A stretch of DNA of 64,000 nt from NCBI RefSeq assembly GCF_016808095.1, contig NC_068976.1, positions 35,857,871 to 35,921,870 of the forward strand. The letters are read 5' to 3'. Below the pieces are notes generated by a model. It was not told the DNA's origin. It saw only the letters and a list, made by a program, of their open reading frames with translations, and searched no databases. A program made the translations under genes and the position numbers. Each line of letters begins with the position of its first letter. Position 1 is the stretch's first letter. Shown piece after piece: positions 1 through 12,210 of this stretch. The DNA comes from Vigna angularis. Taxonomy: Eukaryota > Streptophyta > Magnoliopsida > Fabales > Fabaceae.

Positions 1-511
1 AAAAGAGAAGAAGAAAAGAAGAAAGCAGAGGAAAGTAAAGAGAAGGAGCTCTTGCTAATGCTGGCAACTCCTACTCTTACCATTACCATGGAACCTAAAA
101 GGGAAGGGTTCTCATTCTTTACTTCTTTTCCCATTATTGTGCACTCTTCCATTATTAATTTTTCTTTTAAATCAATTGCCATCCCATATTCTGTGCAATC
201 ATTTTCAAAATATGGCAATTCAAAACTTGAGTTAATGTTACCCTTGTGTAAACCAGTAACTCAAGCTAAAAGTCAAATAACTTGGGACTATGGAATTTTC
301 CATTTTTCCAAGACTAATTTACAGAAAATCTTTTTCAAAAATACAAGATTTTTCTTTTGTCTTCTTATCTTTGTTTACATCTTCTTCATCATACTCATTT
401 TTGCTATATTTTGTAGATATATTTTTGATCCAGGATGAAAACAAAAACCAAAGTTGTGCTTCTTTCTTTCTTCCCGATTTGAGGACAAATCGTTTTTAAA
501 GAGGGAGGGAA
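1..511 (+). pseudogene. 3' end of a pol-less Ty3/gypsy element (gag tail to polypurine tract)
   Basis: The first 60 bases encode a lysine/glutamate-rich gag tail. Sequence then runs through a degenerate AT-rich segment to a stretch reading DLRTNRF / FEDKSF around 478-500, the usual C-terminal signature of a gypsy polyprotein just before the polypurine tract. AAAGAGGGAGGGA at 498-510 is the likely tract. The same order (charged gag tail, a phrase coding EPKREG, a DPG-like phrase, DLRTN signature, GA-rich tract) recurs on the minus strand between 52691 and 45819, so the lack of protease, RT and integrase is shared by two copies rather than private damage. Frames are interrupted here. The element starts left of the window. 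The exact gypsy lineage cannot be fixed without pol. Confidence 0.6.
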
Positions 512-1183
512 TGATGGCAACCCCTTTAGCGACTTCCCATCCAAAGAAGTATCAACTACAACTAAGACTAAAGAAAGGGTCACCAATAAAGGTGGGGAAA
601 CCATGTGTACACATCCTAAGGAAGACTTGGAACCAATAGCAAACAGCTGAGAAGCCTTGCTGCTGTTAGTCACCAAATAGCCAAGTTGGAAGTACATTTT
701 ACATGTGCATCACGTGGAACACAAGCCAACCGTGTGGCTTCCCTAATTCAGCACATTTTCAATAAAGTGCACATGAAACACATGGCCTGGAAGGAGCTCC
801 TACACGTTTGGATTCTGCACGTTTTAAATGTAGCTGATGTAGCTTTCATTGTACATTTCCAAGCTCATCTTTGCCTATAAAAAGAGAGCTTCATCATTTG
901 TAAACTCAACTTGAATTGAATAAAGAAATGCTGTTGAATTGGTTCCAGCCACTTCTTCTTCAAGTTCATTGACTTGTGCCTTCTCAGCACACTTATCTCT
1001 AGCTTCCTTCCCTCTTGGAAGGCTGTCTGAGCTAGAAACACTGCAAACACACCTCCAAAACCGCACCAAACCTTCCATCGAACACCTGGTGTGCACCTCC
1101 GTTTGCCATTCATCCAACCAGTCCGTTGCGTCATTCTGTCCAAGGAGCTGCTCCATTCTTGAAGCTTGGAGTTGCTTCCATCA
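512..1183 (+). mobile_element. 3' LTR of the gypsy element
   Basis: The LTR starts TGATGG directly after the purine tract and ends TTCCATCA, giving TG...CA ends over 672 bp. A TATA box (TATAAAAAG, 876-884) is followed about 40 bp later by AATAAA in the 'gaataaagaaatg' stretch near 918, as expected for the U3/R region. The 5' LTR lies outside the window, so the target duplication cannot be tested. Open frames on either strand inside it are non-coding shadows. Confidence 0.6.
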
Positions 1184-2825
1184 TGTTATTTTGTAGAGTA
1201 AATAAAAATGTGGACCATTCAAAGTTTGAAACTTCTCAAAACATTGATGAATTCTAGTTACCCATCAAGCCAGAAAATCTTTATAATAAAAGTTAAACTC
1301 GTACCATGAAACCAAGCATAAATAATACATAAAACATTAAGTGATAAATAAAATTTGGACGTAATTATTAAAGAATCTAATTAATAAGTGGTCAACACTT
1401 TAATAAATTTTATTTGGATAAGATGCATTTTACTCCTTCTTATCCGAAGTACAACAACGATAATATCAAAATTAATTAATATTTTGAAATGTAAAATTTT
1501 ATCATGGTTATTAAAAGCGCTTCAAATGAATGATAGAAAGATTGTATGAATGTAATTATTAGATAATTGAATATTTTTTTAAATATTAATTATATTTATA
1601 AGATTAATATAGATTATAAATTTATATTGTAATATTAAATAACATTATTAAAATAATATTTATTTAAAGTAGACAATAATAAGTGATATCTTATTATAAA
1701 TTAATAAAATTAATTACGTGAATATATAAATATTTTTTTAATAGATATAGCTTGGATTATTTCAAAATAAAAAATTTAATAAATCTTTGTTAGATTTTGT
1801 TTTTTAATATATTTATTGGATCAAATAGCTACTCGAAATTGATTTTATTTTCAACTTATTTAATAAATGAATAATAAAATTAAAACATGAATTTCAACGT
1901 TATTGAAAAAATTAACTCTCTTCTTTCCTTTTCTCATTTACTCCTATTTATGTGCAGCATCACATCCTTCTGTTACTTACGTCATGGCAAGTGAAATGAA
2001 AAATACGTGTCAATCTCTAACAAGTATTCAAAAAATAGTGTTTGATGTCATGTCAAGGGTGTTTTTTTCTAAAATTATATACTAACTTTAAGAAAAAAAT
2101 ATTTAAGTAAAAATATTCTTCCTTTTAATTCTTAACTAAGTTGATTTATTTTAAAGTTAAGAATTTATTTTGAAAAAATTATTAGGTTGATATAAATTAG
2201 TTATTTTGATTTTTATTTATATAAAATAAAAAAAGGTTTTATCTTTATATATATTATTTATATTTTTTATGATAAATATATTTTATTTATATTTTATAAA
2301 ATGATTTTTTTATTATAAATTTGGTCTGATTTTTATTTTCTTTTTTATTTTAATAAATTTTTATGTGACAATAAATTATTAATTAACATTACCGTATTAA
2401 TAATGAGATGTTAAAATTTATAATAATACTTAATATAAATTTATTTAAAACTAAATTTGTTTATTTTTCACTAGGGGAGAATTAGGTATATACAGAATTG
2501 AATTTTCAATAGTAAATAACATTAGATTTCTTTGTATGGTTTTCAAAAGTATTTTGAAACTAAATTCGAACTGATTTTCCAGAGTACAGGAGTGAGTACT
2601 GGTTGATTTGGTTCCTGAGAAGCTAAATTTTAACCTAATTTTTTCAATTTTTTTAATTGAAAATAGAAAAAAAGGAAAGCGAAATTGGAAAGTTGAATTT
2701 TAAACGTGAAAAGAAATTAAAATTGGAAATATGTTTATTTAGGTAATATTTCTTTAAAAAGGGGCTTATTTTCGGAAAGAAATTCATTTTCAAAGATCAC
2801 TCCAATACAAAAAATACATACTATT
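1184..2825. other. AT-rich intergenic sequence
   Basis: About 1.6 kb of very AT-rich sequence with short direct and inverted A/T tracts. I see no gene, RNA or well-bounded transposon in it. The short open frame at 1903-2085 has no recognisable similarity. Confidence 0.5.
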
Positions 2826-3543
2826 ACTACTGTGAGACCCCTAATAATTAGCAGTAGTAATTTCTGTCACATCACCATTAATATACTCCACTTCCACACT
2901 CACACATTAAAACCCACTCACCAATCCCATACACCACTCTGCTGTGCACTGTGAACCGAGCCTCATCATTACTCTGAAAGCATTAAAAACGCACTTTGCA
3001 CCACATGCACACACGCCACCTGTCGCGGGAGAAGCTTCCAATTCAGAGTTTGGTGTGCAGGTGTCGGCTTGGGAGGCGTTCGTTCAAACGAACGTAAGTT
3101 TAACAAAACTGGATTTTTGAAAACTCTCTCTCTCTCCTGCACCACTCATCTCCTACCTCACGAAACTCAAACCTTCATCTTCTCCAACTTCTCTCTAGAA
3201 CCTCCCAACTTCTCTCTAGAACCTCCCAACTTCTCTCTACTGTAACTCACCAAGCTCTTCTCCGATCACGTTTCAGAACCGTAGGAACGTTCGTCCAGCC
3301 GTGATCTTCCTTTTGGACCGAACAGAATTGGAATCTAAGCTGGTAAGTTCCCTTCTCTAGTAGTGGTCCATTTAGGGTTTCATACGAAATCATTTCTCTC
3401 GGTTCATGCATAGACCGTATCTGAGTAATCCCTGATATTGGTGTTTAGATCAAGTGAGAGTGTCTAGTGAATCTGAGGGTAGAACGCTGTAAGAGACAAA
3501 CCCAACTTTTGCATTAGGGCGCACACTGCTATCCGGGTAAGGG

Positions 3544-3562
3544 AAGCTTATATATTTAATTT
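3544..3562 (+). repeat. Long-range inverted repeat, left arm (copy A)
   Basis: This arm begins AAGCTTATA just downstream of the donor-like GTAAGG. It is complementary, with a one-base gap, to 5108-5126 about 1.55 kb away, where the sequence TAAGCTTACCC follows. Equivalent pairs exist in copies B (7679-7696 with 9566-9583) and C (44268-44285 with 63231-63249). Confidence 0.6.
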
Positions 3563-4082
3563 GTACTTGTATGATTTTATGAAGGCATGATCTGGGTTGT
3601 CTGTATGAAATATATGTATATGTGATGTTCTGGGTCTGCATGAACGAACCCTGTTGTGCTGTATGAATATGTTTTTCTGTTGGTTGAAATGCATGTTGAA
3701 TTGGACTCGTATGGAAGATGTATGACTATAGTATAGTTGGATTTATTAATGTGAAGAAAGTTGTATAGTATGTAAATTAATGTGGATATGAAATTATAAA
3801 GTATGTATCGTATGAGAAATGTTAAAGTTAAGAAAGTTGGAAAAATCTGGATATGATAAACTCTTCCTATGATAAAATACGCTCGTCACCGTACGGTCTT
3901 ATACCGTTCGGTTTTCCTGGAAATAACTTGGACTGGAATTCTTTCATCTGGAAAGAACTCCGCTCGAGAACGAGCATTCTCATTTGAATGTCTGAGCGTT
4001 CGTTTTAGCTCAGTTATGTATAAATACCATAAACTCTAAAATACGTAACGTCCGGCCTTATACTGAACGTTCGTTCAAATTA

Positions 4083-4330
4083 GCGCTCGGTCTTATACCG
4101 AAGCGTTCGTCCTAAATAGCGCTCGGTCTTATACCGAAGCGTTCGTCCTAAATAGCGCTCGGTCTTATACCGAAGTGTTCGTCCTAAATAGCGCTAGGTC
4201 TTATACCGAAGCGTTCGTCCTAAATAGCGCTCGGTCTTATACCAAGCGTTCGTCATGATTGGTGCTCGGTCATCTACCTAGCGTTCGCTTTAATGTAGCG
4301 CTCGGTCTTAAACGAACGCTCGTCCTTATA
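4083..4330 (+). repeat. 36-bp tandem repeat inside solo LTR A
   Basis: Units starting GCGCTCGGTCTTATACCG recur at 4083, 4119, 4155, 4191 and 4227, exactly 36 bp apart, with decayed units continuing to about 4330. Each carries CGGTCTTATACCG, a short near-palindrome, followed by GCGTTCGTCC. Similar but irregular units occur in copy B (8338-8650). This is internal amplification of the LTR, not a CRISPR array: repeats are contiguous with no unique spacers and the genome is a plant. Confidence 0.85.
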
Positions 4331-4918
4331 ATTGATTTCTTAACGAACGTAAATAGCGTTCGTCCTAAATGGCTAGTAATTGTATATTGGCGCGTTCGGT
4401 CATTGACTGGCAGTCTTCCCATTTTAACCAAAAAGTTCCCAATGTAATTAAGTATTCCTCTTGATGTATCTTCGTCCAAATTGAGTCAATCTTACCTCTT
4501 GGTACTTGAAATATTCTGAAATATTCTTTATTATTTTGGAGTCTTTTTGATTGTTAAAGGGTTCTGCTAAATCTGGTTTTGACGTTCGTTCTATTCCTTC
4601 AGAAAGTTAAACGTTCGCCTTTTTAAGAGAGTGGAACATAGAATGAAAATGTTATAAATATGAAAGGTTAAGATGTTTGAACACTATATTTAATGATTAT
4701 ACGATTATGGAACTTGAACGAGCGTCCAGGGAGGAACGTCTCATTTATGTTGAATATTGGATTTGTAAAGTATGACTGTGGCTATTGCTAATGCTGGTTT
4801 GGTCCATCCTGATATTCCGTGATACTCATCTTCATGTAGAGGAGAGTAATTCATGTGTGGGAATGGCAGGAGGTCCTTAGTCCATAAGTTAACATGGGCG
4901 ACGTAAGAACGAACTAAC

Positions 4919-4966
4919 CTCGAGTGGCAGCTGATTAGGTATATCCTGGCTACTACACCACTCGGG
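4919..4966 (+). other. Conserved hairpin in solo LTR A
   Basis: Nine-base arms CTCGAGTGG (4919-4927) and CCACTCGGG (4958-4966) pair, with one G-U, around a 30-base loop. The homologous hairpins in copies B and C pair through different bases at two positions. Confidence 0.6.
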
Positions 4967-5210
4967 TGCAAGGACGCCTGTAGCTACACGGTTCATACAG
5001 TCCGGACGGTCGGTCTTATATATATATATATATTTCTATGTTACATTGTGTTAAATTGTATGTTGTATGTGTGAGCTGAAATGTTGAACGTATATGTTAA
5101 GTGTATGAATTAAATATTATAAGCTTACCCTTCCGTTTTTCCTTGTGTTGTCCATTGTATCTGTACGTTCGTCCTTTCCTTGCAATGATCGTCCGTGTGG
5201 ATGTGAGCAG

Positions 5211-5299
5211 ATGGTGGTGCGTCACTTGAAGAAATGCTAGAAGAAGAAAATTTGCAGGACGCAAATCTGGTGGATGTTGAAGTTAAAGCCGAGCCTTAG
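5211..5299 (+). other. Conserved short coding tail (possible 3' exon) in solo LTR A
   Basis: Downstream of an acceptor-like GTGAGCAG (ending 5210), a frame with two leftover bases runs 28 codons to TAG at 5297-5299. It reads LEEMLEEENL, then an insertion, then LVDVEVKAEP. The same frame, phase and stop position are kept in copies B and C, with mainly synonymous differences between B and C. The peptide is acidic and unrecognised. It might be the last exon of a spliced LTR transcript; no convincing upstream coding exon or start codon was identified. Confidence 0.45.
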
Positions 5300-5533
5300 A
5301 GCGCTCGCTCGTGTGTTTTAGTTCTGTACGCTTACTTTGTGGACGTTCGGTTATAGTTTTGTAAAGCCATTCGTCCTTGAACTCTTGTATGTTTAAGCGT
5401 TCGTTATTTCTGTATCTTTTGGCCGTTCGGCATTTAACGCTCGTTCGGTTTTTGTAAGACTGCACTGTTTTATTAACTTAATGTAATTAATTCTGATTAT
5501 GGTAATTGCTATATTTTGGGATGTTACAACTAC

Positions 5534-6842
5534 TACCTCCGTTTTTAAGTATAATATGTTTTTAATTACAAAAATTTGAAAAATTCAATTAGTATCATTA
5601 CATTTTTCTTAATAATTTATCTTACTTTTAAAAAGTTGAAACATTTTCGCAATTATTTTTCTCCTAATGAAGTAATTTCTATTAGTTATTCATCATTCTT
5701 CATCACAAATAGAATGATTTTGATGAACAATTCATAAAAGAAACGTAATTTTATGTGAACAATATTAAAATGAGAAAATTTTGAAAACATTGTTCATAAA
5801 TAAGTTATATATAGAAGTACGATTTAAAAATAAAAAGTCAGTATTTAATAGACAATTTTTCCTTCATTTAATTTCTTCTACCACTTTTGAGTAAGTTGCG
5901 TTTAGGAGTTTCAATTTTATTTTTGACAAAAAAATATATTTCGATGCATGACTTTTATTTTAAGTTTTTTTTTTAAAGTCATTTTAAGATCATGACTTTT
6001 GATTTATTGTTATTGTTTCTTTTAACTTTCTTACAACAATTATTTTTACAAATATAAATCTAAATCTATAAACCTTTTTTCTCTCATATACATTTTTCCA
6101 AAAATTTACAAATAGTTGATAAAAGCAAATAAAAGAAAAAAATGTATGACTAAATTGAGTTTGAGCATTGTTACATAGTTGATCGATAAGAGTGGTCGAG
6201 TGAACTAACCAATTGGTGCATGGAAAAGAGCTTCTCAATCGATCGGGCACGATAGCCATTGAGCAAAGTTAAAGCGTAATCAATATGGTAACTGCTATTG
6301 ATGTGTGATCAATGTGAGATTAATGACCATTAAAAGGTAAATTAATAAGTCTGATTCTTTTAAACCCTGTAAATAGAGGTTTAATTTCGAGTAAGACATA
6401 CTTTCCATAATTTTAATTACTTTAGACCTTCAGAAAAAAGATATATGACTTGAGTGTCGGAGTGAGGTCACCTGTTCTCAATAGAGAGAGGAACAACTGT
6501 TGTACGTCTAGACATAAAAGTTGAGCAGGATCCATCTTCATCCCAATCCAACAAAAACATGTATATTATAAATGAATTTGATGAGTGATGCACTAAATAT
6601 GGACCAATTCTTCTTCGTGATGTTCACTGTCTTTTTATTTAAGTAAATAATTATTGTGGTGAAAACTTCTTTGAAGTAAATAAAAATAATTAGAGGTAGT
6701 TAATCAATTTGTGTAAAAGAACAAATGAAAGTCATATATATGGAAGCACACTTCTATTCAAAAGTACTAAAAATCAATGCATGACATAAATGACTAAAAG
6801 GATGTAAAAAAATTGATAAAAACAAATTTGTATATTGGAACA
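5534..6842. other. AT-rich intergenic with possible MITE end
   Basis: The first bases (TACCTCCGTTTTTAAG from 5533) resemble the terminal motif of Stowaway-type MITEs, so solo LTR A may have landed at the edge of one. I could not find the matching other end. No gene is visible to about 6240. Confidence 0.3.
6240..6540 (+). mobile_element. Degenerate LTR remnant (Tat/Ogre-like gypsy style)
   Basis: Sequence includes a TATA-like CCTGTAAATAGAGG (near 6366) and, downstream, GACTTGAGTGTCGGAGTG (around 6447), a phrase typical of the R-U5 part of Tat-type gypsy LTRs in dicots. No ends or TSD are recognisable. The call rests on remembered family style only. Confidence 0.35.
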
Positions 6843-7715
6843 TGTCAGGCCTCAGAAAATAGCGTGCGTAGTGGAATCCACATGGCAGCAGGAGGACGAG
6901 CCACCTCAACGGTGCACATGGAGACTGCAGCGTCTGACGCCTCTCTAACGGACGCCAGCTGTCGCACGCCAAGCTGAGTCAGAACCGGTAGTGGAAATTG
7001 GTAGTGGGATACACGTGTCTGCCTGGGATTGGACGTCCGGTATGGGCAGTCAGGGTGAACGTGCGTTCGCAAGAATGGATTACACGTGTCCGGCTCTGAA
7101 TGGACGACCGCACGGTATGGACTGTCAGAGAATCAGAATTGCAGAACGTGCGCCTGCCAGAGTGTAACGTGTGTCCGGGATGGGCTGGTGTAGTGCGATT
7201 GCAGAGTGGCTGCCAAGCTGAGAACGTGCGTCCGATTTGGAGTGGGATTCAGAAATACTCCACTCCCTCTGCACGCACCACTCTGTTTCATTTCTGAAGA
7301 CTCCTTACTCTCCCTCTCTGCATTCTCTCCTCCTTCTCTCTTCATTCTCTACACTCTCTCTCTAGAAACCACTGTTTCATCTCCTCCAATTCTGGGTTCC
7401 GGCAACGTGGAAGGACGCACGACATCCAGGCCTTCCTGAGAGAGAGAACGTTCGGCTAGTGAAGCTGGTAAGTCCTTCCCTTCGTCTCTAACGTTCGTTC
7501 CCCGTGCATGCAAACTCAGTTCTGAGTTATGCGTTCGTTATTTTCTTAAAGTGGGTAGTTCTGATTTTTAGTTTTTGGGGTTCGTTCGTATAGTGGATTA
7601 ACGAGCGTTGGCCAGTAGAATCTGAGTAGGGGAGCGTCTGTGTGCGTCTGAGAACGTTCGGTCATTTCCAGGTAAGGGAAGCTTATTTAATTTAACTGGT
7701 TTGATTTATGTGTGT

Positions 7716-7902
7716 GAACGTTCGTTGTTAACTGCATGAGTATAATGCATGATGGATAATATGTATGTGGTGTGAACGTTCGTTATTTGGTTATATGAAT
7801 GTGACGCTTGATGTACTAAGTTGCATGAACGTTCGTTATTTTACTGTTTGAGAATAATATATATGATGATTTGGATGTGATTTAGAGGCATGAACGTTCG
7901 TT
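7716..7902 (+). repeat. Diverged repeats around GAACGTTCGTT in copy B
   Basis: The 11-mer GAACGTTCGTT recurs at 7716, 7774, 7827 and 7892, spaced 53-65 bp, each inside a similar A/T-rich context. AACGTT is palindromic, so each unit presents the core on both strands. This is a local amplification in B relative to A and C. Confidence 0.6.
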
Positions 7903-9354
7903 ATTTTGGTGAAATGAGATATATGAATTTACATGAGATTGTCTGTATGAAATGTAAAAGTTGATGTTGATATGAACGCATGAAATGATGAGATTTGCAT
8001 AATGAGAGATCAACTGGAATGTAAAAGAAATTTGAATATAGAACTCTCCCTATGATCACATACGTTCGTTGCTGAACGGTCTCAGAACGTTCGGTTTTCT
8101 TGATGAAATTAACGGAAGTGGGAGTCTTTCATTTGGATAGATCCCCTATTGAGGACGAGCGTCCTCGAGTCAAATTATTATGCTTGAGCGTTCGGCCAAG
8201 CATTGTTATATCCAGTAGTCTTTGATAAATTTCCCATCTGTGTATATATATATGAAATAGTATGTTTCCCGTTCATAAATACTACTTTGACACTCTCTGA
8301 ATATATTTATCAAATCTACTGTTATGAGTTAAATGGGGCTCGGTCTTATACCGAGCGTTCGTACGGCTCAACGTTTGGTCTCAAACCTAACGTTCGTACT
8401 TATTGACATTCGGTATCCAACCTAACGTTCGTCCAGAGTAGCGTTCGGTCTCACACCCGCGCTCGCACTGAGAAAGCGTTCGGCCTTATTCTGAATGCTC
8501 GCTCAAATGTTATTCGGTCTTGCACTGAACGTACGCTCAATTTGACACTAGGTCTTATACCGAGCGTTCGCTGTAAATGAGGCTCGGTCTTACACTGAGC
8601 GCTCGCCCTGAATGGTGCTCGGTCTTTATACTGAGCGCTCGTAATTGCTTTTATAAAATCAGCCCTATTGAATTAGCGTACGTCCAACTTCATATTTGCT
8701 ACGTTCGGTCATTGACTGGAAGTGGATTTCCAGATTGAGAAGTCTTATAAACGTTCCCTTGAAGTCTTGAAACGTTCGCCTTTGATGTATTCGGCCTAGG
8801 GCCTCTACACTTAAATTATTCCTGGAATATTCACGAGCGTCAGTTCCTTAAACTGATTCTCAGGGTAAACAACGTTCGTCCAATGAACAGTGTATTATGC
8901 AGCTATTCCCGTACGTCATTGAAATTCTGCCGTTCGTACTCTTATTCGAACGAGCGTCCTTTGGTCTTACTCCCAGCGTTCGTCCTCGGTTTTATTGGGG
9001 TAGAACGTTCGGTTTTTGGTGTTTTACTTATGAATGATGAAAATGATTATGGATTGACATATGGTGAATGATGAACAGTATATGAGAGGAAATGAAAGTA
9101 TGAATGTATTATGAATAGTGAATGATGAACAGTATATGAGATGAAATGAAAGTATGAATATTGAACGAGCGTTCCGGGGAGGAACCACTCTTATGATTAT
9201 GAGAATTTGTAAAGTGTGACCGTGGACAGACTTAGCGGACGATCTGATCCTGATGTTCCGTGAGTACTCGTCCTCACATAGAGGGGGTATGTCATGCGTG
9301 GGAACGGCAGGAGGTCCTCGTCACATAACTGTAATTTGGACGGAACGGACTAAC

Positions 9355-9399
9355 CTCGGGTGGCAGCTGATGAGAATGCCAGTTACCACACCACCCGGG
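9355..9399 (+). other. Conserved hairpin in solo LTR B
   Basis: Arms CTCGGGTGG (9355-9363) and CCACCCGGG (9391-9399) pair at all nine positions, with one G-U. Relative to copy A the fifth pair is G-C instead of A-T, a compensatory change. Confidence 0.6.
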
Positions 9400-9662
9400 T
9401 GCGCGATCGTCGTAGCTACACGGGAAATTCATACAGTCCGGATAGTTAGTGGTGTTGAGTTTTATTTCGTACGTGCGTTAAAACATAGTGATGTGTGATG
9501 AATGCGTACGTTGATATATATGTGTGAAATGAACTATTTGCTGGAATTTATATGTTGATGCATGAGTTAAATTACATAAGCTTACCCTGCATTTTCCTTG
9601 TGTTGTCTCGTCATGTACGTCCGTCTTGTCATTGCAATGATCATCCGTGTGGATGTGAGCAG

Positions 9663-9736
9663 AGGGAGACGAACGTTTGGAAGAGGCACTGAATGAAGAG
9701 AACCTGGTAGAAGTTGAAGTGAAGACCGAGCAGTGA
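9663..9736 (+). other. Conserved short coding tail in solo LTR B
   Basis: After the acceptor-like GTGAGCAG (ending 9662), two bases plus 23 codons run to TGA at 9734-9736. The residues include LEEALNEENLVEVEVKTEQ. The reading phase is the same as in copies A and C. Confidence 0.5.
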
Positions 9737-10051
9737 GACGCTCGGCTATTAGTTGTTGATTTGGGTGGTCGTTCGATCACTTCATGTTTTCGTTTTTAAG
9801 TAATGTTAGACCGTTCAGTAATTGTCCCTTTTAAACCTTTCGGTCAGATTTTCTTGTACGTTCGGTTTTGAATTGTAACTTTTGTATGGACGTGCGGCTT
9901 TGCGCGTTCGCCCCTTTGAAATTGTAAGACTGTGCTCAAGGACGTCGTTCGTTTCTAAATTTTTAAATTTTTAGTGGAAAACTGTTTGGATTATTATTAA
10001 ATGTGATTTTTCTAAATTTATAGTTTATGACTGTATTTTTGGGATGTCACA

Positions 10052-10744
10052 TAACACAAATTCTTTCTTTTACAAACATAATCATCTTAGTAACTTTCAT
10101 ATAAAATTACACCTATTTTATAATTTTATAATTTATATTTTAATATATAATATATATTGAAAAGTAATTAAAGATATTTTAATAAAAAAGCCAATCAATA
10201 CAGTAGATAACTTGAAATGATAAAAAAGAAAATTAAAAAAGTTACACGTAGAGGCCAAATTATATATGAACAATCAATATAAATATATTTTTAACGTTTT
10301 TATTCTATGCTTTTTTTAATATAATTTTTTATGTGTTAGTGGTTTAAAACGTAAGTTTAATTAAGATGTTGTAATGCATAATAATATGTGTTACTTTAGT
10401 TAAATTCTCATCTTAACAAAGATATTACTTAATTGATATAAAACATAATCATTCAAATAATTATAAAGTATATTTCCAATTCTTCATTTATCATATTACT
10501 TAAAATTTAAAAACTCGATAAAATATAATATAAGAGGACTTCAAAATATACAGTATAATATACATATAGAGAAAATTCTCAACTCTAAAAATCATCATAT
10601 TCATGCGAACTCAATGTTTATTGTTTTGTACTATTATATACACCTTCATATGCTCTTGTAAAGAATTCGATCATCGTACGTGGACCAAAACTACAAACCA
10701 AATAATTTTAAAGATAAATTAATGGACTTTAAATCAAGAGAACT

Positions 10745-10782
<38 letters not shown>

Positions 10783-11171
10783 ATGAAAATATACAAAAAA
10801 ATTATATATTATAATGTTATTAACTTATTTTTGAGAGAAAAACAAATCACTGTGGAAAATTTTTTTATACTAGTTAAAACAAGTATCTTATACTAGTTTG
10901 AGAACAAACATAGAAGTGGAGAATATATAAAGTATTGACCTTTTTTATCAATTTCACAATTGGTGTAAAAAGTACCACCTTTTACATTACAAAAATATTA
11001 TATTTTATTAGGAGTTTTTTTCGAGCATTTTTATAAACCTCGGAGAATTTTCGACGATTTTATACAGAAACCGCAAATATAATTTTTATTAATTTTCTAT
11101 TGTTTTTATTTTAAATTTTCTCGTGATTAAAAACTAACAGCAACTAAAATATAAATTTTTTATTTATTTTT
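10052..11171. other. AT-rich intergenic with (TA)n
   Basis: About 1.1 kb of AT-rich sequence. A (TA)n microsatellite lies at about 10750-10779. No gene or bounded transposon is visible. Confidence 0.5.
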
Positions 11172-12200
11172 GGTTTAATATCTATTTTGGTCTCCCGATT
11201 GTAGGGTTTGTTTAAAGTTGTCTTCCTTTTTTTAAAAACGGTTTAAGTGGATCTTTTTTGCTTATGGCATTAAAAAACTAACGGCAAAGTTGCTCTGCTG
11301 GCCAAAATTTGTTCTGGTGGCCAAAATTAAATGAGCTGTCCAATTAGTTGGCAAGTTCAGCTAATAAGAAGAATCTAATGTTTGATTACCGTTTTCGGAG
11401 TTATTGGCGCTGTTGTTCTCTGATTCCTTCTTCTCGAAATCCATAATCGCGAGCCAAACCCTAATCCCCTTTTCCCCTCTTCCCAAACCCTAATCCTTAA
11501 TCGCACACTACTTCAGAAATAATTTAACCTATTTTTATTTATGTTTATATTCAATTTTGTTTTACTGGGGTAAAAAACCTCACTATCTTTCAATCTCAAT
11601 GTCTCACCGTTGCCGTAAACCAAGATTGTCGTCGCCCCGTACACCTCCGCTCTCTCCACTATTGCGCCGCGCCCTATCTCCCTACCCTTCCGCACTCAAA
11701 ACAAACAAACAGTTTAGAAATACAGTGCAGGGAGGGGCGACAAATCCCTTCGAGGGCTCCGGAGAGTTGAAGTCAATGTCTTCTAATGGGTTGACCTTGT
11801 CGAAGAAGGAGGTTGACCTTGTCGAAGAAGGAGGTGTCGATGTCATAGGAGGGTTTGCATTTGACGTAGAGGATGGAGGGGTGGTGTTAGGGTTTAGCGA
11901 AGAATGGAGGGGTGGTGATAGGGTTTGGCGAAGAGGAGGGAGACGGTGTGCAACGGCGAAGGGAGGAGAGAGAAGCGGGAAGAGGAGAAAACTTAAAATG
12001 CCACGTAATAATAAACTTTACAGCTAATTCAGGTTTCGCTAGGTAAGCACTCTGCCGTTAATCTTTTTAACGTCGAAAGCAAAAAAGGACTAACATGCAC
12101 TGTTTTTGTGAATAAATAGGATGTTAGTGAACTTTTAAAAAATAAGAGGACAACTTTGAACCAATCCTACAAATCGAGGGTCCAAACTAGGTATTAAACC
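11172..12200. mobile_element. Non-autonomous MULE 1
   Basis: The ends GGTTTAATA... and ...TATTAAACC are terminal inverted repeats of about 150 bp (roughly three-quarters identical). They are flanked by a perfect 9-bp duplication TTTATTTTT (11163-11171 and 12201-12209), diagnostic of Mutator-like elements. The TIR belongs to the same family as the MuDR-type element at 46324-52682, which could in principle mobilise it. The roughly 700-bp interior holds CCCTAATCCC-type, gene-like GC-richer sequence with a 156-codon frame (11557-12027) that I do not recognise. It may be captured host sequence. Confidence 0.8.
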
Positions 12201-12210
12201 TTTATTTTTA

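Larger units (their letters stand above)
2831..5528 (+). mobile_element. Long solo LTR, copy A
   Basis: A 2,698-bp unit begins TGTGAGACCCC and ends GGGATGTTACA, flanked by the perfect 5-bp duplication ACTAC (2826-2830 and 5529-5533). That is the signature of a solo LTR. It is rich in CGTTCG/CGAACG words and contains a 36-bp tandem repeat, a splice-donor-like CTGGTAAGT (GT at 3343), a second donor-like GTAAGGGAAGCTTA (GT at 3537), a conserved hairpin and a conserved short reading frame. Two related copies are at 6843-10051 and, split by insertions, 29079-63667. No internal region of the family is present, so the superfamily is not assignable; TG...CA ends and 5-bp TSD fit gypsy or copia. Confidence 0.8.
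6843..10051 (+). mobile_element. Long solo LTR, copy B
   Basis: This 3,209-bp unit begins TGTCAGGCCTC and ends GGGATGTCACA, with imperfect 5-bp flanks gaaca (6838-6842) and taaca (10052-10056). It is collinear with copy A: donor-like CTGGTAAGT (GT at 7468), GTAAGGGAAGCTTA (GT at 7672), CGTTCG-rich middle, hairpin (9355-9399), TAAGCTTACCC, and the short conserved frame ending 9736. It is about 500 bp longer than A because of extra spacer repeats. Confidence 0.75.

Noticed and set aside
865..1196. Overlapping open frames on both strands in the first LTR
   Set aside because: They lie inside the U3/R/U5 of a gypsy LTR, overlap each other in three frames and show no family resemblance.
4083..4330. 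CRISPR-like regular repeat
   Set aside because: Repeats are contiguous 36-bp units with no unique spacers, inside a plant LTR.
9253..9498. 82-codon frame across the conserved LTR block
   Set aside because: Copies A and C have indels that break this frame, so the conservation there fits RNA structure better than coding.
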